Assembly: GCA_024138025.1 (NCBI GenBank)
Contig: JAMXBD010000112.1
Span: 1,736,001-1,800,000 of the forward strand
From: Combretum micranthum
Taxonomy: Eukaryota; Streptophyta; Magnoliopsida; Myrtales; Combretaceae
DNA length: 64,000 nucleotides
Direction of reading: 5' to 3'
Below are positions 23,347 through 35,630 of the stretch, one piece after another. The notes under the pieces are model-generated. The model was given only the letters and a program-made list of their open reading frames with translations. It had not been told where the DNA came from and did no database searches. Position numbers and translations under genes: made by a program. Numbering within the stretch: position 1 is the first letter of the stretch; every line of letters starts with the position of its first letter.

Positions 23347-23684
23347 TTTCTCGTGTTTTCGGTACAACCGGTAAAGTAGATGTCTTGTCTACTATTCACA
23401 AGTACAACCTACACTACACACTACCCATACTCTATTCTTATATCCTTACAACTACTCATTTCAATTTTCTTTTCCAAGAAATTTTGTCTCTTAAATAATT
23501 ATCACATTTATTACATTTTAATTTACTAAATTACAAATATCAAAAATTTCAAAACACACACACACACACACACACACATTGTGGCCGGCGCCCCCCAACC
23601 TCGCGCCCCCCCCCCCCCCCGGTATTTCCCTCTCCATTGATTTATTTTAACTCAATTTTATTAACTAAAACCCTAAGTCACTTC

Positions 23685-23693
23685 ATATATAAG
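23685..23693 (+). promoter_or_regulatory. TATA box of solo LTR C
   Basis: CATATATAAG followed about 12 bases later by a CT-rich stretch (CTCTCTCTCTC) where transcription would start. Confidence 0.55.
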
Positions 23694-23850
23694 CATATTT
23701 TTCTCTCTCTCTCTTCATTTCTTCTTGTTTCAATTTTTACAAGAGTAAAAACTCTCTCCTTTTACCCCCCCTTGTGCCGTGAGCCCCTCTCCCCCTTCCT
23801 CACACATTTTCAACTTGTTTCTTCTCTTTTCCTCCTTCAAGACTCCATTG

Positions 23851-26067
23851 GTATGTATATTTAAGCTTTGATCCTTCCTAATCTTGTAATGGCAAGATCA
23901 TTCTTGTGTGTTTTCTCATTTAAATCCCAATGAGCATGAGCAAGGGACATGAACACACTACTACAAGAATCTCAAGCCATCACAAGAAGTGGATCTAGTA
24001 TTTGGAAGAGTTTTGGTTGAAAAATCATCTTGTTCATGCATGTAAAGTAGAGATCTTGCATATATATTAATGTTCATGCCATGAGATCCATGATTCATGC
24101 ATTATATATAGTAGATCTAAAGTTTAGACATCCACAACTCCATGTACATGTATGATCATAGAGTTATTTTTATTTTCATGCATTGATGATCATAAAAATG
24201 TAGTCTTATATATGTATAGAGATGTTAGATAGTAGATATTCATATATAGAAGGCAAGAACATTGAAAAAGGAAGGACTTTGTCAAATATGAAATGTTGAA
24301 AATTCGGATGAAATGGAAATCCTACTTTAAAAACCACCAAAATCACTTTTGAACTCATATTTCATATGAAAAATGAAGGGTATGTGTAGTAGATATCTTG
24401 AAAGAATGATTTTCATGAGTTTGGATGAGTTTAGGCATGATAGGAATGTAAAACAAGTGGTGGAGTTAGAATGAAAAATATCGATATGTGGATCAATAGT
24501 TAAATTCGTAACTTAGGTTCATGCCTACAAGAACACTTAGTATCTAAGTCTAAATTGGACGTTTTATAAGTTAAATGAAGTCCTTAGATAATATATATAT
24601 ATATATATATATATATTGGAGCTTCAATTTTTAACTCATTAGACAAGTTTTTCCATAAGAAAAATGCAAGAAAATGAAATTTCAAAAATTCGGATTTTTA
24701 CAAAAAGCTTATTTAAAAACATGTTTACCAAATGAAAAATGGGAATTTTTATACATGAATGAAGGCCATGATTAATATAGACTTTGAGAACTTATTTTCA
24801 TTTAGATAACAAGTGGATTACAAGATTACAAGTCAAAGAAACCCTAAGAAGTGTAAAGTGGAAGAATAGCTTCTTAGAAATAACCTTTATGAAATTTTCT
24901 AACACTTAGGAGTTCATAAGAGTTTATTATCACAAAATCATCATGACCATGCATATATTGAGTCCATTACATGGCATTCATGTTAGTAATTCATTCCTAT
25001 ACCATTCATGCATGAATCATCAACTAGGAACATTTCTTATCAAAAGAAAAACAAATTTTTTGGAATTGAGAAATGGCAGAACAGAACTGATCCCACTGTT
25101 TCATGACTTTACTATTTTCAAAACTTGAATTTAATATTAGAAATAGATAGATCTTTCGAAGTAGATAGAGATCGATATAAAATTTGCAAAATTCCGAGTT
25201 AAAATGACCAAGTTTTGGTCGTTTTAAGTCGGAACTTCCGCAAATAGCGAGAATTCCGAATTCATCTAGTTTAGATGTATAGCTTGATCTAGTTACATAA
25301 TGAGAATCTCATTAGGATTATTCTTACTTGGTAGGTGATCCCGAGCAGGACGACACCCTACCTCCCGACTACTACTACTACTAGAAAGACCGGCGTCCAA
25401 TGGCCGAGTGAGTTTTACTTCCAATCTCAATTAATGATTGTGATTGTAATGTAGTGGCACTAGTGGTGTAGGCAAAGATAAAAATTCGAATATGCATGAT
25501 GGGGTATATGGGAATTATATGTGTATTTGTCTGCTGTTGATGTGTGGAATGAAACATAAGAAATATCGAAACCAGGTGTTAAGCTATTGACTGATTAGCT
25601 ATAATCTTATATTGAATGTCTGTGAATACTTGATGGTCACCTAAAAGAATTGAACTAATGTACATTCGACTTCAATTGTAAATTGGATTCATTCATATCA
25701 CGATGGGGTTGGAGCATTCGCATTTGTTGGTTTTTCGTGATCCATAAAACGAATATGTTGGTTAATCGTGATCCATAAAACGAATTTGTTGGTTAATCGT
25801 GATCCATAAAATGAAATATTGTTAGTTGACCGTGAGCTTAAACGGCGTCGTACCGCAAGATTCGTTAATCTGCTAACCCGGGATGGAGGGCGTAAGTCCA
25901 TCCACATATGATTTTCGGTTGGTCATATGTTTGTTGAACTCATTTGTTTGGTGCATACACTTGCTAGAATAATCACTTGTTTGAATGAATTGTACATAAT
26001 TGTGTTATGGAAGTTATTACTCACTAAGCTAGTTAACTTACGCCCCCATAGTTTTTATCTATTGCAG
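23851..26067 (+). other. Predicted intron inside solo LTR C
   Basis: Donor CCATTG|GTATGTATAT; acceptor ATCTATTGCAG|CACGAG. The AAGCTAGTTAACTT palindrome and possible branch sites lie 25-50 bases upstream of the acceptor. 2217 bp. LTR G has the same donor (ATTG|GTATGT) and acceptor at the same places. Inference. Confidence 0.5.
25726..25826. repeat. 31-bp tandem repeat in LTR C
   Basis: About three units built around CGTGATCCATAAAACGAAT and GTTGGTTAAT. The same array is found reversed in LTR F (50693-50790) and LTR G (56705-56790). Confidence 0.8.
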
Positions 26068-26454
26068 CACGAGTTTATATGGCTTAGACCGAGGCAAGCC
26101 ACAGCACAGGTATCGGAGATAGGAGTTTCCCATAGAAGTTTACTTCATTTCTTTTGTATAGACTTACGTTGGAAACTAAGGACTCTGGATGACTGTAACG
26201 GACTGGTTATTATTTTGCGGGAGAATGCCCCTTAGATTTTGTAAACTATAATTATGCGTTTTGATTTATTATCTATGGCTAATGAATGCCACGTTAAACT
26301 GTTTAACTCCATTTGTCGAAGTATTCTATCATCGTAAAGGAACGCTTTACATCTACTTAAGACTCCCGAAGGGCTCGGGTAGGGAACTCGAGAGTCTTAT
26401 TTAGTATGTGGCAGGCTGTTACGTTTAGGATACCCTACGGGGCGTGACACGTTC

Positions 26455-26964
26455 TCCTCAGGTAGTCTCCTAGAAATAGGACGAGACGGTCGTGTTAGTC
26501 TAATTATACTACTCACAAGCTGCTTATGTTTTAGAAAAAGAGTTATGACTTTTTATTTTCTTTAGACTTTTTTATTTAGAAAAACGGTGAAATCACGCAA
26601 TTAATCCTTCCTACCTAGTGGTCTCCTAGGTCAAAGGGGTAATCTAGCATCTCCATCATTGGCTTGAACTAAAAGTCGTGTAAGGACACTTACTCCTATA
26701 TTTTGCAGTTGCTAGTATAGATTCGATCATCCCATCAAATATTTTCAATCTTCCTTCCTCATATGTCTGTTTCTATGTTCTTCAAAAGTCTCCAAGATAG
26801 AATTCAAATCCTTAATGATCGAAAGTCATACCTTAAAGGTCATTAAGCTAAATCTAGTTCTTCTTTACCTAAGGGTCATCTAACACTTACCTATCCATTC
26901 CTAAGATTGTATCTTAATATTCTATCCTCTTAAAGTCTTCCCATCTAATTCCCAAAACCTTATC
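26455..26964 (-). other. Leader between the PBS and the solo LTR in the gag-only element
   Basis: Non-coding leader of the gag-only element (coding direction minus). No ORF, packaging signal or other motif that I can name. Confidence 0.5.
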
Positions 26965-26976
26965 GCTCTGATACCA
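26965..26976 (-). other. Primer binding site, tRNA-Met (gag-only element)
   Basis: The minus strand reads TGGTATCAGAGC, seven bases inside the right LTR. This fixes the element's orientation as minus. Confidence 0.9.
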
Positions 26977-26983
26977 ACTAAAC

Positions 26984-29900
26984 TATCACGCCCCGAAGGG
27001 TACCCTAAATATGGCAGTCCGCCGTACACAATATTAAAGCCTAAGAATGACCACCTCAGTCACGCGAAGGCTTCCATACTATGTACAAGGCGTCTAACAC
27101 ATAAAGGAGACACATCGGAAAGATACGTTTTATGTTGATACAATTGAGTAACAATGTAAAGGAAATACAATCCACTATACTCCAAATACAAAACCCTATA
27201 CTTCAAAATACAATTCATCAAACTTCAACTACATTCATCCCAAGACTTCACTACATAAAGCTATTACAAAGCAAATCGCAAAGCTTAGCCAAAAACTTCA
27301 AGCATTCTTATATCTTGCCGGAATCCCGAAATCATTCTCGGCTTCAACCATCTCGGTCCCCACTTAGCATTCTTGGAATAACCTGCTCATTTAAACAACT
27401 ATTGGGGTATAAGCTACACTAGCTTAGTGAGAATTCCCTTAATTCCGTACCATAACAAGCAAGTATTAGTCAAGCATATGCTATGCATGGGTATCCAGAA
27501 CCCACACATAGAACGGATTTACACCCTCTGTATCTTGGGCTAGGGATGGTATTGAAGTCTACACGACTGCTACTAGTCCCCAAGCCCCCGGCTCATAGCA
27601 CTCGCCTCTGCTAGGCTCACACATGGAATGCATCCCTGATGCGCCGTAATTTCCTATGAATGAGCTCTGATCCCGGGTCTCATTATCCAAACGAGTCCTC
27701 GGACCATACCGATCGACCTGCGTAGGAGTAGCACGCTACCAAATGCAATATGTCCGATGCGATGCATGATCAATTTACTTTTTGCTTAGGTCAAAATATT
27801 TATACATTCTTTAGAGTGACCAGCCAATATCATACACATAACAGAAATAATATGAACGGTGCAGTTATCCAATCAAATCATGGTTTCGATATGCTTTAGT
27901 ATTCTTTGGCATACATTCATCACAATCTCAACATATATCCCATCCCCATTCATATTGATTTTTATCTTGTTCCTATAATTCTAATGCGACTAACTACAAG
28001 CACAAACAAGGTAACAAAATAAGGAGAAGACTCGCTTGGCCATTGGATCACCGGTCTTCTAGTAATAATAATCTGGTGGTAGAGAATCGTCGAACTCGGG
28101 ATTACCTAAAAGGGGAAGAAATGCTCTAGTAAGTATTTCAACTCAAACTAATCCAACGACTTCATACGAACTATCAAATTCGTAATTCGCATCCTGAGCG
28201 GGAATTCCAACTTAAAACGGCCATAACTTGGTCATTTTAACTCGGAATCTCGTAAATTTTATATCGATTTCTCTCTACTTCGGAAGAGCTTTATAAATAT
28301 GAAGTTTAAATCAAGTTTTGAAAATATCTAAGCCTCAGAAATGAGGGATCAGATCTGTACAGCGGTTATGTTGATTCCGAAAATGCAATATCCATGAATG
28401 CTATTGAGATTCCTAAGTGCAAAATGAAGTTAAATGCCATGGTGATGAATTTCCCTATCATGAATGTCATGGTATGAACTCTTAAGTGTCTAAGGTCTTA
28501 TAAATTTTTAGACTTAAAGAAATTAAATAAACTTTTTCCTAGAAAATTATTTCATGCTATTGTTTAACAAGTAAGTTTACTACACTTGGTCACACTTACT
28601 TATTATAAGGATTTTCTTTAGGAAAACTCCACTTTGTTTAAAGAAATTTTGACCCTTATATTAGTTATATCCTAAGGCCTTTATTTCTTTAATAAAATCT
28701 TCCTTTGTAAACTTTTAAGTGGGTCTTACACTAGGGTGGTTCCAAAAATCCGAATTTAGAAAATTTCATTTTCAAGTTGATTCTTTTAAGAAAAATGCAT
28801 TTTATACTTAGAACTTTAAGTATTTGTTTTACCTATACCCTAAGGACTTCATTTATTTAAGAAAATACCATTTTTGGAGTTGGAAAACTAGTGTTTTCTA
28901 ACCATCTATCCATTATTACGAATTTGGCTTTCAAGACTTTTCACTCAAAACTTCTTTTAGACTTCATCTCTTGTTTTAAACATTTTCTTTAGTAAAAACT
29001 CATTTAAACTCAAGAAAAACATCATCAAACATTATCTATCACCTACAGGCTTCATTTTTCTTGTAAAATATATGTTTAGAAGTTGGTAAAAGGGTTTTTA
29101 GGCTAGGGTTCCCAAGTCATCCGAATTTACACTAACTCATTTCTTGAAAAGTGTTTTCCTTTTTGGTTTTGTTAACTCATCTATCTATAGATCTATGTAT
29201 TAGAAAGGTTATTTACTAAGGACAAAAACATTAAAGACCATTAATGCACATAAACTCAAAATAAAGATGAGATCTTAAATGTCTACATGAATATGAGTAG
29301 TAAAATGATAGATCTACTATATCAAGTGCTTAAATAGGTTTTGAAAACATAAAAACTACATTTTTATAAAAGATCTTTTGTTCAAAACACCTTTTGATGA
29401 AAAATCATAAAGCTTATGGCATGAAAGCTCCTTTAAATGCTAGATCCACTTTGTGATGGTTCGGTATTCTTGTTTTGATATTTCCTTGTCCCTAGCAAGA
29501 GCTCATGGGGATATTTAGTTGGAAATATCCAAGAATATCCTTGCCATTACAAGGATCTGAGGATATATGAAGCAAGATTCATTTACTTAAGGTAAAATAA
29601 GAGACAAAAAGGAAAAGAAACAAGTTGTGTGTGTGTGTGTGTGGGCATCAAAGCTCACGGCAAAAGGAAAAAAAGAGAGAGGAATGAGAGTTTCTTTTAC
29701 CTTTTAGAAAGTTTGAAAATGAAAGAATGAGGAAAGAGAGAGAAAATGTAGTTTATATATAAAATGAGATTAGGTTAAATGGGACTAAAATACTTTTAAA
29801 AAAATTGTACAATGGAGCTTCAGGGGGCGGTTTCATGCCGGCCAATGCATGAGAAAAAGGGGGGATTTGATTTTTGATTAACTTGTTTTGATTGATTTGT

Positions 29901-31486
29901 TTTGATGGATGTACATAAAGTGACATAACTTGTAATAATTATTTGGAAACAAAAGTCCTTGGAAAGGAAAATAGAATTGAGTGGTTGTAAGAATAGGGTG
30001 TACAAATGAGTAGTCATAGGTTGTACTTGTGAATAGTAATGAATAGTAATCAAGACAACTTAATTACCGATAGTAAGAAAGATACGAATAAAAAGGTTAT
30101 AACTGTATTTTTCGTAAGCCGGAAAATTATGAAATTTATATTTTTGAAATCCTTATTTTATTTCGATTCGAATGAGTATTCACAAGTAGATTTTTGAAAT
30201 TCTAGTTCGGGGGCACGCTTTTCTATAATGGGTCTTGGGATGATCCGAAATTGAAATTTTCTTAAAATCTGATCTTTTCTTGGTTTGAAATATAATCAAG
30301 AACTATGTTCAAAATTAAATTTTCTTATAAAAGTTTCTTAATTGGAAACCGAGGAAAAGCCGGATTTAGGGTTCCTATTTCTCACTCTAGTCTTAAACTA
30401 TTCCGGTTTAGGGTTTTGGTTTCCGTTTCTTGAGTTATCTTGGTTACTTGAGAAACCGGGGTTTACAATACTTTGAAACAATATTCCATATTAAATTATT
30501 TTATAAAATTTCTTTTGATATGAAACCGAAGAAAAGCCGGATATAGGGTTTCTAGGTCTTTCTCATGACACTTTGAACTAAACCGGTTTAAGGTTTCATT
30601 TTCCGATTTTTGAAGTTTACTCGATTACTAGGAAACCCGAGGTATACATTATAAGAATAACAAAATTGTGTAACGAAATAAAATTGAATAGTGCAAAAAA
30701 AACTAATTAATTACTGGTAGTAATGAAAATACGACAAAAAGGTTATAACTGTAACTTTTATAACCCGAAAAATTATATAGCTGATATATTTACAAATATT
30801 ATAAAATTACGAGTCTAACGGTACTAATGGTATATTTTTGATATCTCGAGCCCCAGGACATGCTTTTCGGAGTCTGATCCGAACGGGTTCGAAATAGGTC
30901 AAAATTTACCAATCTGATTTTTTTTTTTAAATAAACTTATATTACTACGAGCTATTCTACATATTTAAACTACCTCTCGGCCTCTAGAGTTAAGGGTGTT
31001 AGATTGCCGGACTTAAGCTATTGTATTCCACTTAGGGTTTCCAGGTGATTTTTCCGGTTTAGATAATTGCCAAAATGGAAACTAATATTTTATGTTTATA
31101 TAACATATTTAATTTGAGAAATCTATTTTACATTTCATTTTTGTAAGTATTTAATATCTTTTAATGTTTTCGGAATTCTTGAATTGGGTTTCATTCCCGA
31201 AGTTAATTGTTATTTACTTTTTAATAATTTATTTTTGGGTTCTATATTACCCGATTTTATAAGTCGGAGTTACGTATAGAATTTGTCGTACGTAGTGGTT
31301 TTGGAATTGGACTTTGTTGAGTTCTTATTTTATTTTTAAGGATTTTCATTTTCTCAAGATTAAGAATTTCTAGATTCGTTCGTGATTTAGGACTTGTCGA
31401 AATTCGGTTTTATTTTAGAGTGATTTTTAGGGTTTATTTTCGAAATTCATCTTGGAATTATTTACTGAAATTTTTCGGGGCTGACA
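26984..31486 (-). repeat. 5' LTR of the gag-only element, 4503 bp
   Basis: The plus strand starts TATCACG (one change from TGTCACG) and ends GGGGCTGACA. Very similar over its length to 15453-19987. Predicted intron 27383-29586. Confidence 0.93.
27383..29586 (-). other. Predicted intron in the 5' LTR of the gag-only element
   Basis: Same splice sites as in the other LTR of this element: donor TTAA|GTAAATG and acceptor GAGCAG|GTTATT. In the 5' LTR this intron would lie in the transcribed leader ahead of gag. Confidence 0.45.
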
Positions 31487-32128
31487 ACTGCCCTTCCAAA
31501 CACTAACCAGAATAATTTCCACCAAGGATACCGAAACACTAGAAGGTTAACTCCTGAGGAACTTGAGGAAAAAAGATGCAAAAAACTTTGTTTTTGGTGT
31601 GACGAACCATTTGGTCCGGGCCATCGCTGTAAGAGTAAAAGATTGAATATGCTGGTGATGCATCCTGAGGTTGGAGAGAATATAGAGGAGGAGGTGAATG
31701 AAGTTGAAGAGTTGGAAACAGAGTTAGCACAACTGACCCTATGTGCAGTAAATGGAGCAGGGGGAACGCATGAGCATAGTATGCGGATCAAAGGATATTA
31801 CAAGAATAGAATTTTGAATGTCTTGGTAGATACGGGCAGTTCCTCCAATTTCATTGATGAACGATTGGCATTGGGAATCAATTGTACTCTAACGAAGGTT
31901 GATCCAATTGCTGTGATTTTAGCAGATGGATCCAAGCTATTTAGTAAGAGTACAGTTCAGAAATTTAGTTGGAAAATGAATGAAATGGAATTTGAGTCGG
32001 ATTTCTATACCTTAAGTCTGAGTTCTTGTGATTTGATACTAGGGATGCCCTGGTTATCTAGACTGGGAACCGTCCAATGGAATTTCCAACAACAACGAAT
32101 GGAGTTTGAGTGGCAAAACCAGTAGTAT
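31487..32128 (+). pseudogene. Chromovirus gag zinc knuckle and protease
   Basis: Continues the gag frame after the 16-kb insert. The zinc knuckle CFWCDEPFGPGHRC is at about 31587-31630. A Glu-rich linker leads to the aspartic protease (VLVDTGSSSNFIDERL at about 31820-31870, with catalytic Asp in DTG, and LILGMPWL near 32035). TAG at 32123 ends the open stretch; the next codons remain in frame. The short ORFs on the opposite strand here are shadows. Confidence 0.9.
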
Positions 32129-33511
32129 GTGCTAATGGGAGAACGTGAGAAAATAAGCAATATAACAGGGCACAACTTGGCCCAATTGCTGAATAACACC
32201 ACAAGTCCAGTTGAGATCCAGTGCTGGATGGTTGTGGAAACCAAGACTTCCCAGCAGAATTCTGAAGAAAAATTACCATCATCAGTTCTGGACCTATTAG
32301 AAGAATTCCATTTCCTGTTTGATGACCCACATGGGTTACCACCCAACAGGAATTGTAACAACCACATTTACCTTCAAGAAGGAGCAGCACCTGTAAATCT
32401 AAGACCCTATCGATACTCAGCTTTACAGAAATCCGTGTTAGAGGAAATGGTGAAGGAGATGCTAAGCAGTGGAATAATCAGACCTAGTCACAGCCCTTTT
32501 GCTTCACCAGTGGTATTGGTGAAGAAAAAGGATGACACGTGGCGCATGTGTGTGGATTATAGGGATTTAAACAAACTCACAGTTAAAGATCGCTTCCCTA
32601 TACCTATAATAGATGATCTATTTGATGAATTGTATGGTGCAACACATTTTAGCAAACTGGATCTTCGTTCTGGTTACCATCAGATATCGATGCAACCAAA
32701 CGATGTTTACAAAACTGCATTTCGCACCCATAAAGGCCATTACGAATTTTTAGTCATGCCATTTGGTTTGACTAATGCACCCTCCACCTTTCAAGGCCTT
32801 ATGAATGAGATTTTTAGGCCTTACATGAGGAATTTTGTACTGGTATTTTTTTACGACATTCTAGTGTACAGCACTAATGCAGAGTCCCATGTTAAGCACT
32901 TGAGAATGGTTTTTGAAGTATTGAGAAAAGAGTGCCTATTCCTTAAAAGATCCAAATGCGTTTTTTGTGTCTAACAGATTGATTATCTCGGACATATTAT
33001 AACTGCTAATGGAGTTGCTAAGGATCCTAAGAAGGTGGAAGTTGTAACACAGTGGCCCATTCCCAAGAATTTGCGACAGCTACGTGGGTTTATGGGGCTA
33101 GCCGGTTATTACCCAAGATTTATCCAAGGTTTTGGTCAGATAGCTCAACCATTGACTCAGCTTCTTAAAAAAGACCAATTCAAATGGTCTCTCGAGGCTC
33201 AATTTGCTTTAGATCACCTTAAAAAGGCTTTAATCGAAGCTCCTGTTCTTAGTCTACTTGACTACTCTAAGGTCTTTGTAATAGAGACTGATGCAAGTGG
33301 AGAAGGCATAGGTGCAGTCCTAATGCAAGATCATCATCCTATTGCATTCATCAGTAAAGCCTTGGCCCCTAAACATAGAGGATTATCAGTCTATGAGAGA
33401 GAACTTATGGCAGTGGTTCATGCCATAGAGAAATGGAGGCACTACCTCCTTGGAAGACATTTTGTGATCAGAACGGATCACCAAAGTCTCAAGTATCTAG
33501 TTGAGCAATGA
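32129..33511 (+). pseudogene. Chromovirus reverse transcriptase and RNase H
   Basis: RT motifs are [29 protein letters not shown] and [13 protein letters not shown]. The active site reads [10 protein letters not shown], where the family has VFFDDILVYS: the first Asp of the catalytic pair is Tyr (TAC at 32852-32854), which should abolish polymerase activity. RNase H has ETDASGEGIGAVLMQ, YERELMAVVHAIEKW and RTDHQSLKYL. Stops are at 32972 (TAA) and 33509 (TGA), each one G:C to A:T change from a sense codon common at that place. Confidence 0.92.
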
Positions 33512-34786
33512 TTGTTGACTTCCAGTCAACAGAAATGGTTGACCAAATTGTTAGGAATGGACTATGAGATTGAATATAAATCAAGTGCTACTAACATTGC
33601 TGCTGACTCTCTTTCTCGCAGGGAAACCCATTCCCTAACTCAATTGGTAGTACAAATTTTTGTGCCCGAATTGTTGGAAGACATTAAGGCCAGTTGGAAC
33701 CTAGATGCTGATTACAAAAAGAAGATCCAACAACTCCAGAATGGGACCACAATAGGACATTTCACTTATGAGAATGCAATGTTGAGGCGCAAGAATAGGG
33801 TGGTGGTGGGTCCTTCTGCTGCTCTTAGGACCAAACTACTACAACTATATCATGGGGGTTCACTTGGAGGACACTCAGGTGCCCAAGCAACCTACAAAAG
33901 GATCTCTACTGTTTTCTATTGGTCAGGACTTGAAAGGGATGTTCGACAATTTGTGTGTGAATGCACTGTTTGTCAACGTTTCAAATACGAAAACGTTGCT
34001 TCACCAGGATTACTAAGTCTACTAAAGATTCCTAATGAATGCTGGCAAGACATAAGTATGGACTTCATTGAAGGATTGCCCAAATCAAATGGAAAAGAGG
34101 TAATCATGGTCGTTGTAGATAGATTGAGCAAATTTGGCCATTTCATAGCACTTGCTCATCCCTATACAGCATCTACAGTTGCACAAGTCTTTTTGAATCA
34201 GATTTACCGATTACATGGTTGCCTAGAGACCATCACTTCTGATCGTGATCCTATTTTTATCAGTACCTTTTAGCAAGAGTTCTTTAAACTCCAAGGTGTA
34301 GCCTTAAACATATCTACCGCCTACCACCCTCAAACGGATGGGCAGACAGAGGTGGTCAACAAGTGTGTGGAAACATATCTTCGATGTGTTACAGGGGAGA
34401 CTCCTAACCGATGGACACAATTTCTCTCATTAGCTGAGTGGTGGTACAACACCAATTTCCACTCAAGCTCTAAGATGACTCCATTTGAAAGCCTCTATAG
34501 GTACTCCCCTCCACTCAATATTCCCTTTATCCCTGGCGATTCTAGAGTTGAGGCTGTAGACCGAATGCTATCTAACCGAGAGGACCAAATGAAGTTACTC
34601 AAATTCCATCTTCGACGAGCACAACAACGCATGCAACAAATCGAAGATAGGAATCGCAGTGACAGAGTCTTTCAGGTGGGGGATTTAGTGTGGTTAAAAT
34701 TACAACCATACAGGCACAGTACAATCCGAGCTAAGTACAACAAATTGCATGCTAAATACTATGGACCATACAAGGTATTAGCATGA
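33512..34786 (+). pseudogene. Chromovirus integrase
   Basis: The H-H-C-C zinc-binding domain is seen as GGSLGGHSGAQATYKR followed by CTVCQRF. The catalytic core follows: Asp in ISMDFIEGLP, Asp in TSDRDPIF, Glu in TDGQTEVVNK. The C-terminal part contains GDLVWLKLQPY. Stops lie at 34271 (TAG, where Trp is usual) and 34784 (TGA, where Arg is usual). The frame is constant throughout. Confidence 0.92.
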
Positions 34787-35109
34787 ATTGGGGAAGTTGC
34801 GTACTGTTTAGGGTTACCACCCGAAGCGAAGATGCACCCTACATTCCATGTCTCCCAGCTCAAGCGCTTCCATGGCCCATGCACAGATGCCTCCTTTGAT
34901 ATACCTGTCATGGAACAAACAGAAGAATTAGAGCCCTGCGCTATATTACAAAAGAAGATGGCCAAAAGGAGAAATCAAGCAACCATGATGGTACTCATCT
35001 TATGGAAAGGGAAAGGAGTTGATGAAGCTACGTAGGAGGTTTATTCAGACATGGTGCTGCGATTTCCTACAAATCCCTTGTGGGCAAGGGATTTCGATCG
35101 GGACGGTAC
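34787..35109 (+). pseudogene. Chromovirus C-terminal tail with chromodomain-like end
   Basis: HPTFHVSQLKRFHGP, the usual segment ahead of the chromodomain, then LILWKGKGVDEAT and EVYSDM, matching the end of chromodomains (WKG...ATWE). The expected Trp codon is TAG at 35033. In chromoviruses this domain steers integration to marked chromatin. The frame runs to about the LTR border. Confidence 0.8.
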
Positions 35110-35625
35110 TACAATAGGGTTAATCGGGGAAGAAGGAACCATTGAAATTAACCCAAAAGCTCCTGTCGGGTTACAATAAAACCAAGCTTCTGTCGGGTTA
35201 GAGACCGGTTGCGGGTTGGAGCAAATGGTTTGGGTACTAACATAAGATGGGCTTAAGAAGTTAAGGGCCTCATCCTTGCAAGGCTCACATTTAATAAGTC
35301 CATGTTATGCAGTAGTTATTTTATATAGTCCACAATATTAGCTCAGTTAGTTATAATACTTCTAGAATATGTTGTGTAACCAACTTTGCTTAGTTGGCAG
35401 ATTCTATCATACCTTTTTAGGAGTAATTTGTTACTGTAACTAACTAGCTATTACACTATATATTACCCTGAGTGTAATACAAAAGATATACAGAAATATT
35501 CTAATACAATATCCTGTAACAATTGTTTGCATTCGGACAATTGTGTATTGGGTCATCCTTGAGCTGTATTCAGCTTACTGGTGGCAACTAGAGAATTTTA
35601 TTCCGAATTTAGCTTCCGTACTGCA
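35110..35625 (+). repeat. Chromovirus 3' LTR
   Basis: 516 bp, about ten differences from the 5' LTR; ends CGTACTGCA, then TSD CCTTT. Confidence 0.93.
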
Positions 35626-35630
35626 CCTTT

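Larger units (their letters stand above)
22973..26449 (+). mobile_element. Solo LTR C inside the gag-only element, 3477 bp
   Basis: Plus strand TGTAAACCCCGG...GGGGCGTGACA; perfect TSD CGTTC (22968-22972 and 26450-26454). Opposite in orientation to its host. Closest in this window to LTR G (56074-59480). It contains an upstream GC-rich patch (GTGGCCGGCGCCCCCC, 23581-23596), a C-run, a (CA)n run, a TATA box, a predicted intron, a 31-bp tandem repeat and a GGGAGAATGCCCC hairpin. Confidence 0.93.
15453..31486 (-). mobile_element. Gag-only long-LTR retrotransposon (TR-GAG/LARD type)
   Basis: 16,034 bp with perfect TSD ACTGC (15448-15452 and 31487-31491). LTRs 15453-19987 and 26984-31486. Coding strand is minus: the PBS lies inside the right LTR and the purine tract inside the left one. 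The internal region (3.5 kb after removing the solo LTR 22973-26449) has two gag-related ORFs and no protease, RT, RNase H or integrase. This fits TR-GAG or LARD non-autonomous elements. The 3' end before the LTR (minus strand CTTTCTTTAAGGTAGGGAGG, then TGTAAGCCCC) resembles Tekay/Del chromoviruses, the probable source of enzymes. The LTRs differ by about 8 bases in the first 445, plus a 29-bp indel near 15958. Confidence 0.92.
13965..35625 (+). mobile_element. Ty3/gypsy chromovirus with nested insertions
   Basis: Both LTRs are 516 bp. TSD CCTTT (13960-13964 and 35626-35630). The right LTR starts TACAAT where the left starts TGCAAT. I count about ten differences between the two LTRs (around 2 percent), so insertion is fairly recent. 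Gag-pol is a single frame, open apart from six stops and the nested 16-kb element at 15453-31486. Without the insert it would be about 5.6 kb. Domain order PR-RT-RH-IN and a C-terminal chromodomain-like segment place it in the chromoviruses; short size and short LTRs suggest a Reina-type clade, but that is a guess. Confidence 0.93.

Noticed and set aside
23597..23625. C-run and CA-run as regulatory element
   Set aside because: Simple repeats that vary between LTR copies; length unreliable in sequencing.
25726..25826. Regular 31-bp repeats that could suggest a CRISPR array
   Set aside because: No spacers between units, plant DNA, and the same array lies at the same place in other LTRs; it is a minisatellite.
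27132..27422. 96-aa plus-strand ORF in LTR
   Set aside because: Same region in the sister LTR has the frame broken; no family; exon 2-side sequence of the LTR in reverse.
31462..32390. Minus-strand ORFs opposite chromovirus protease/RT
   Set aside because: Shadows of a clearly identified coding frame on the plus strand.
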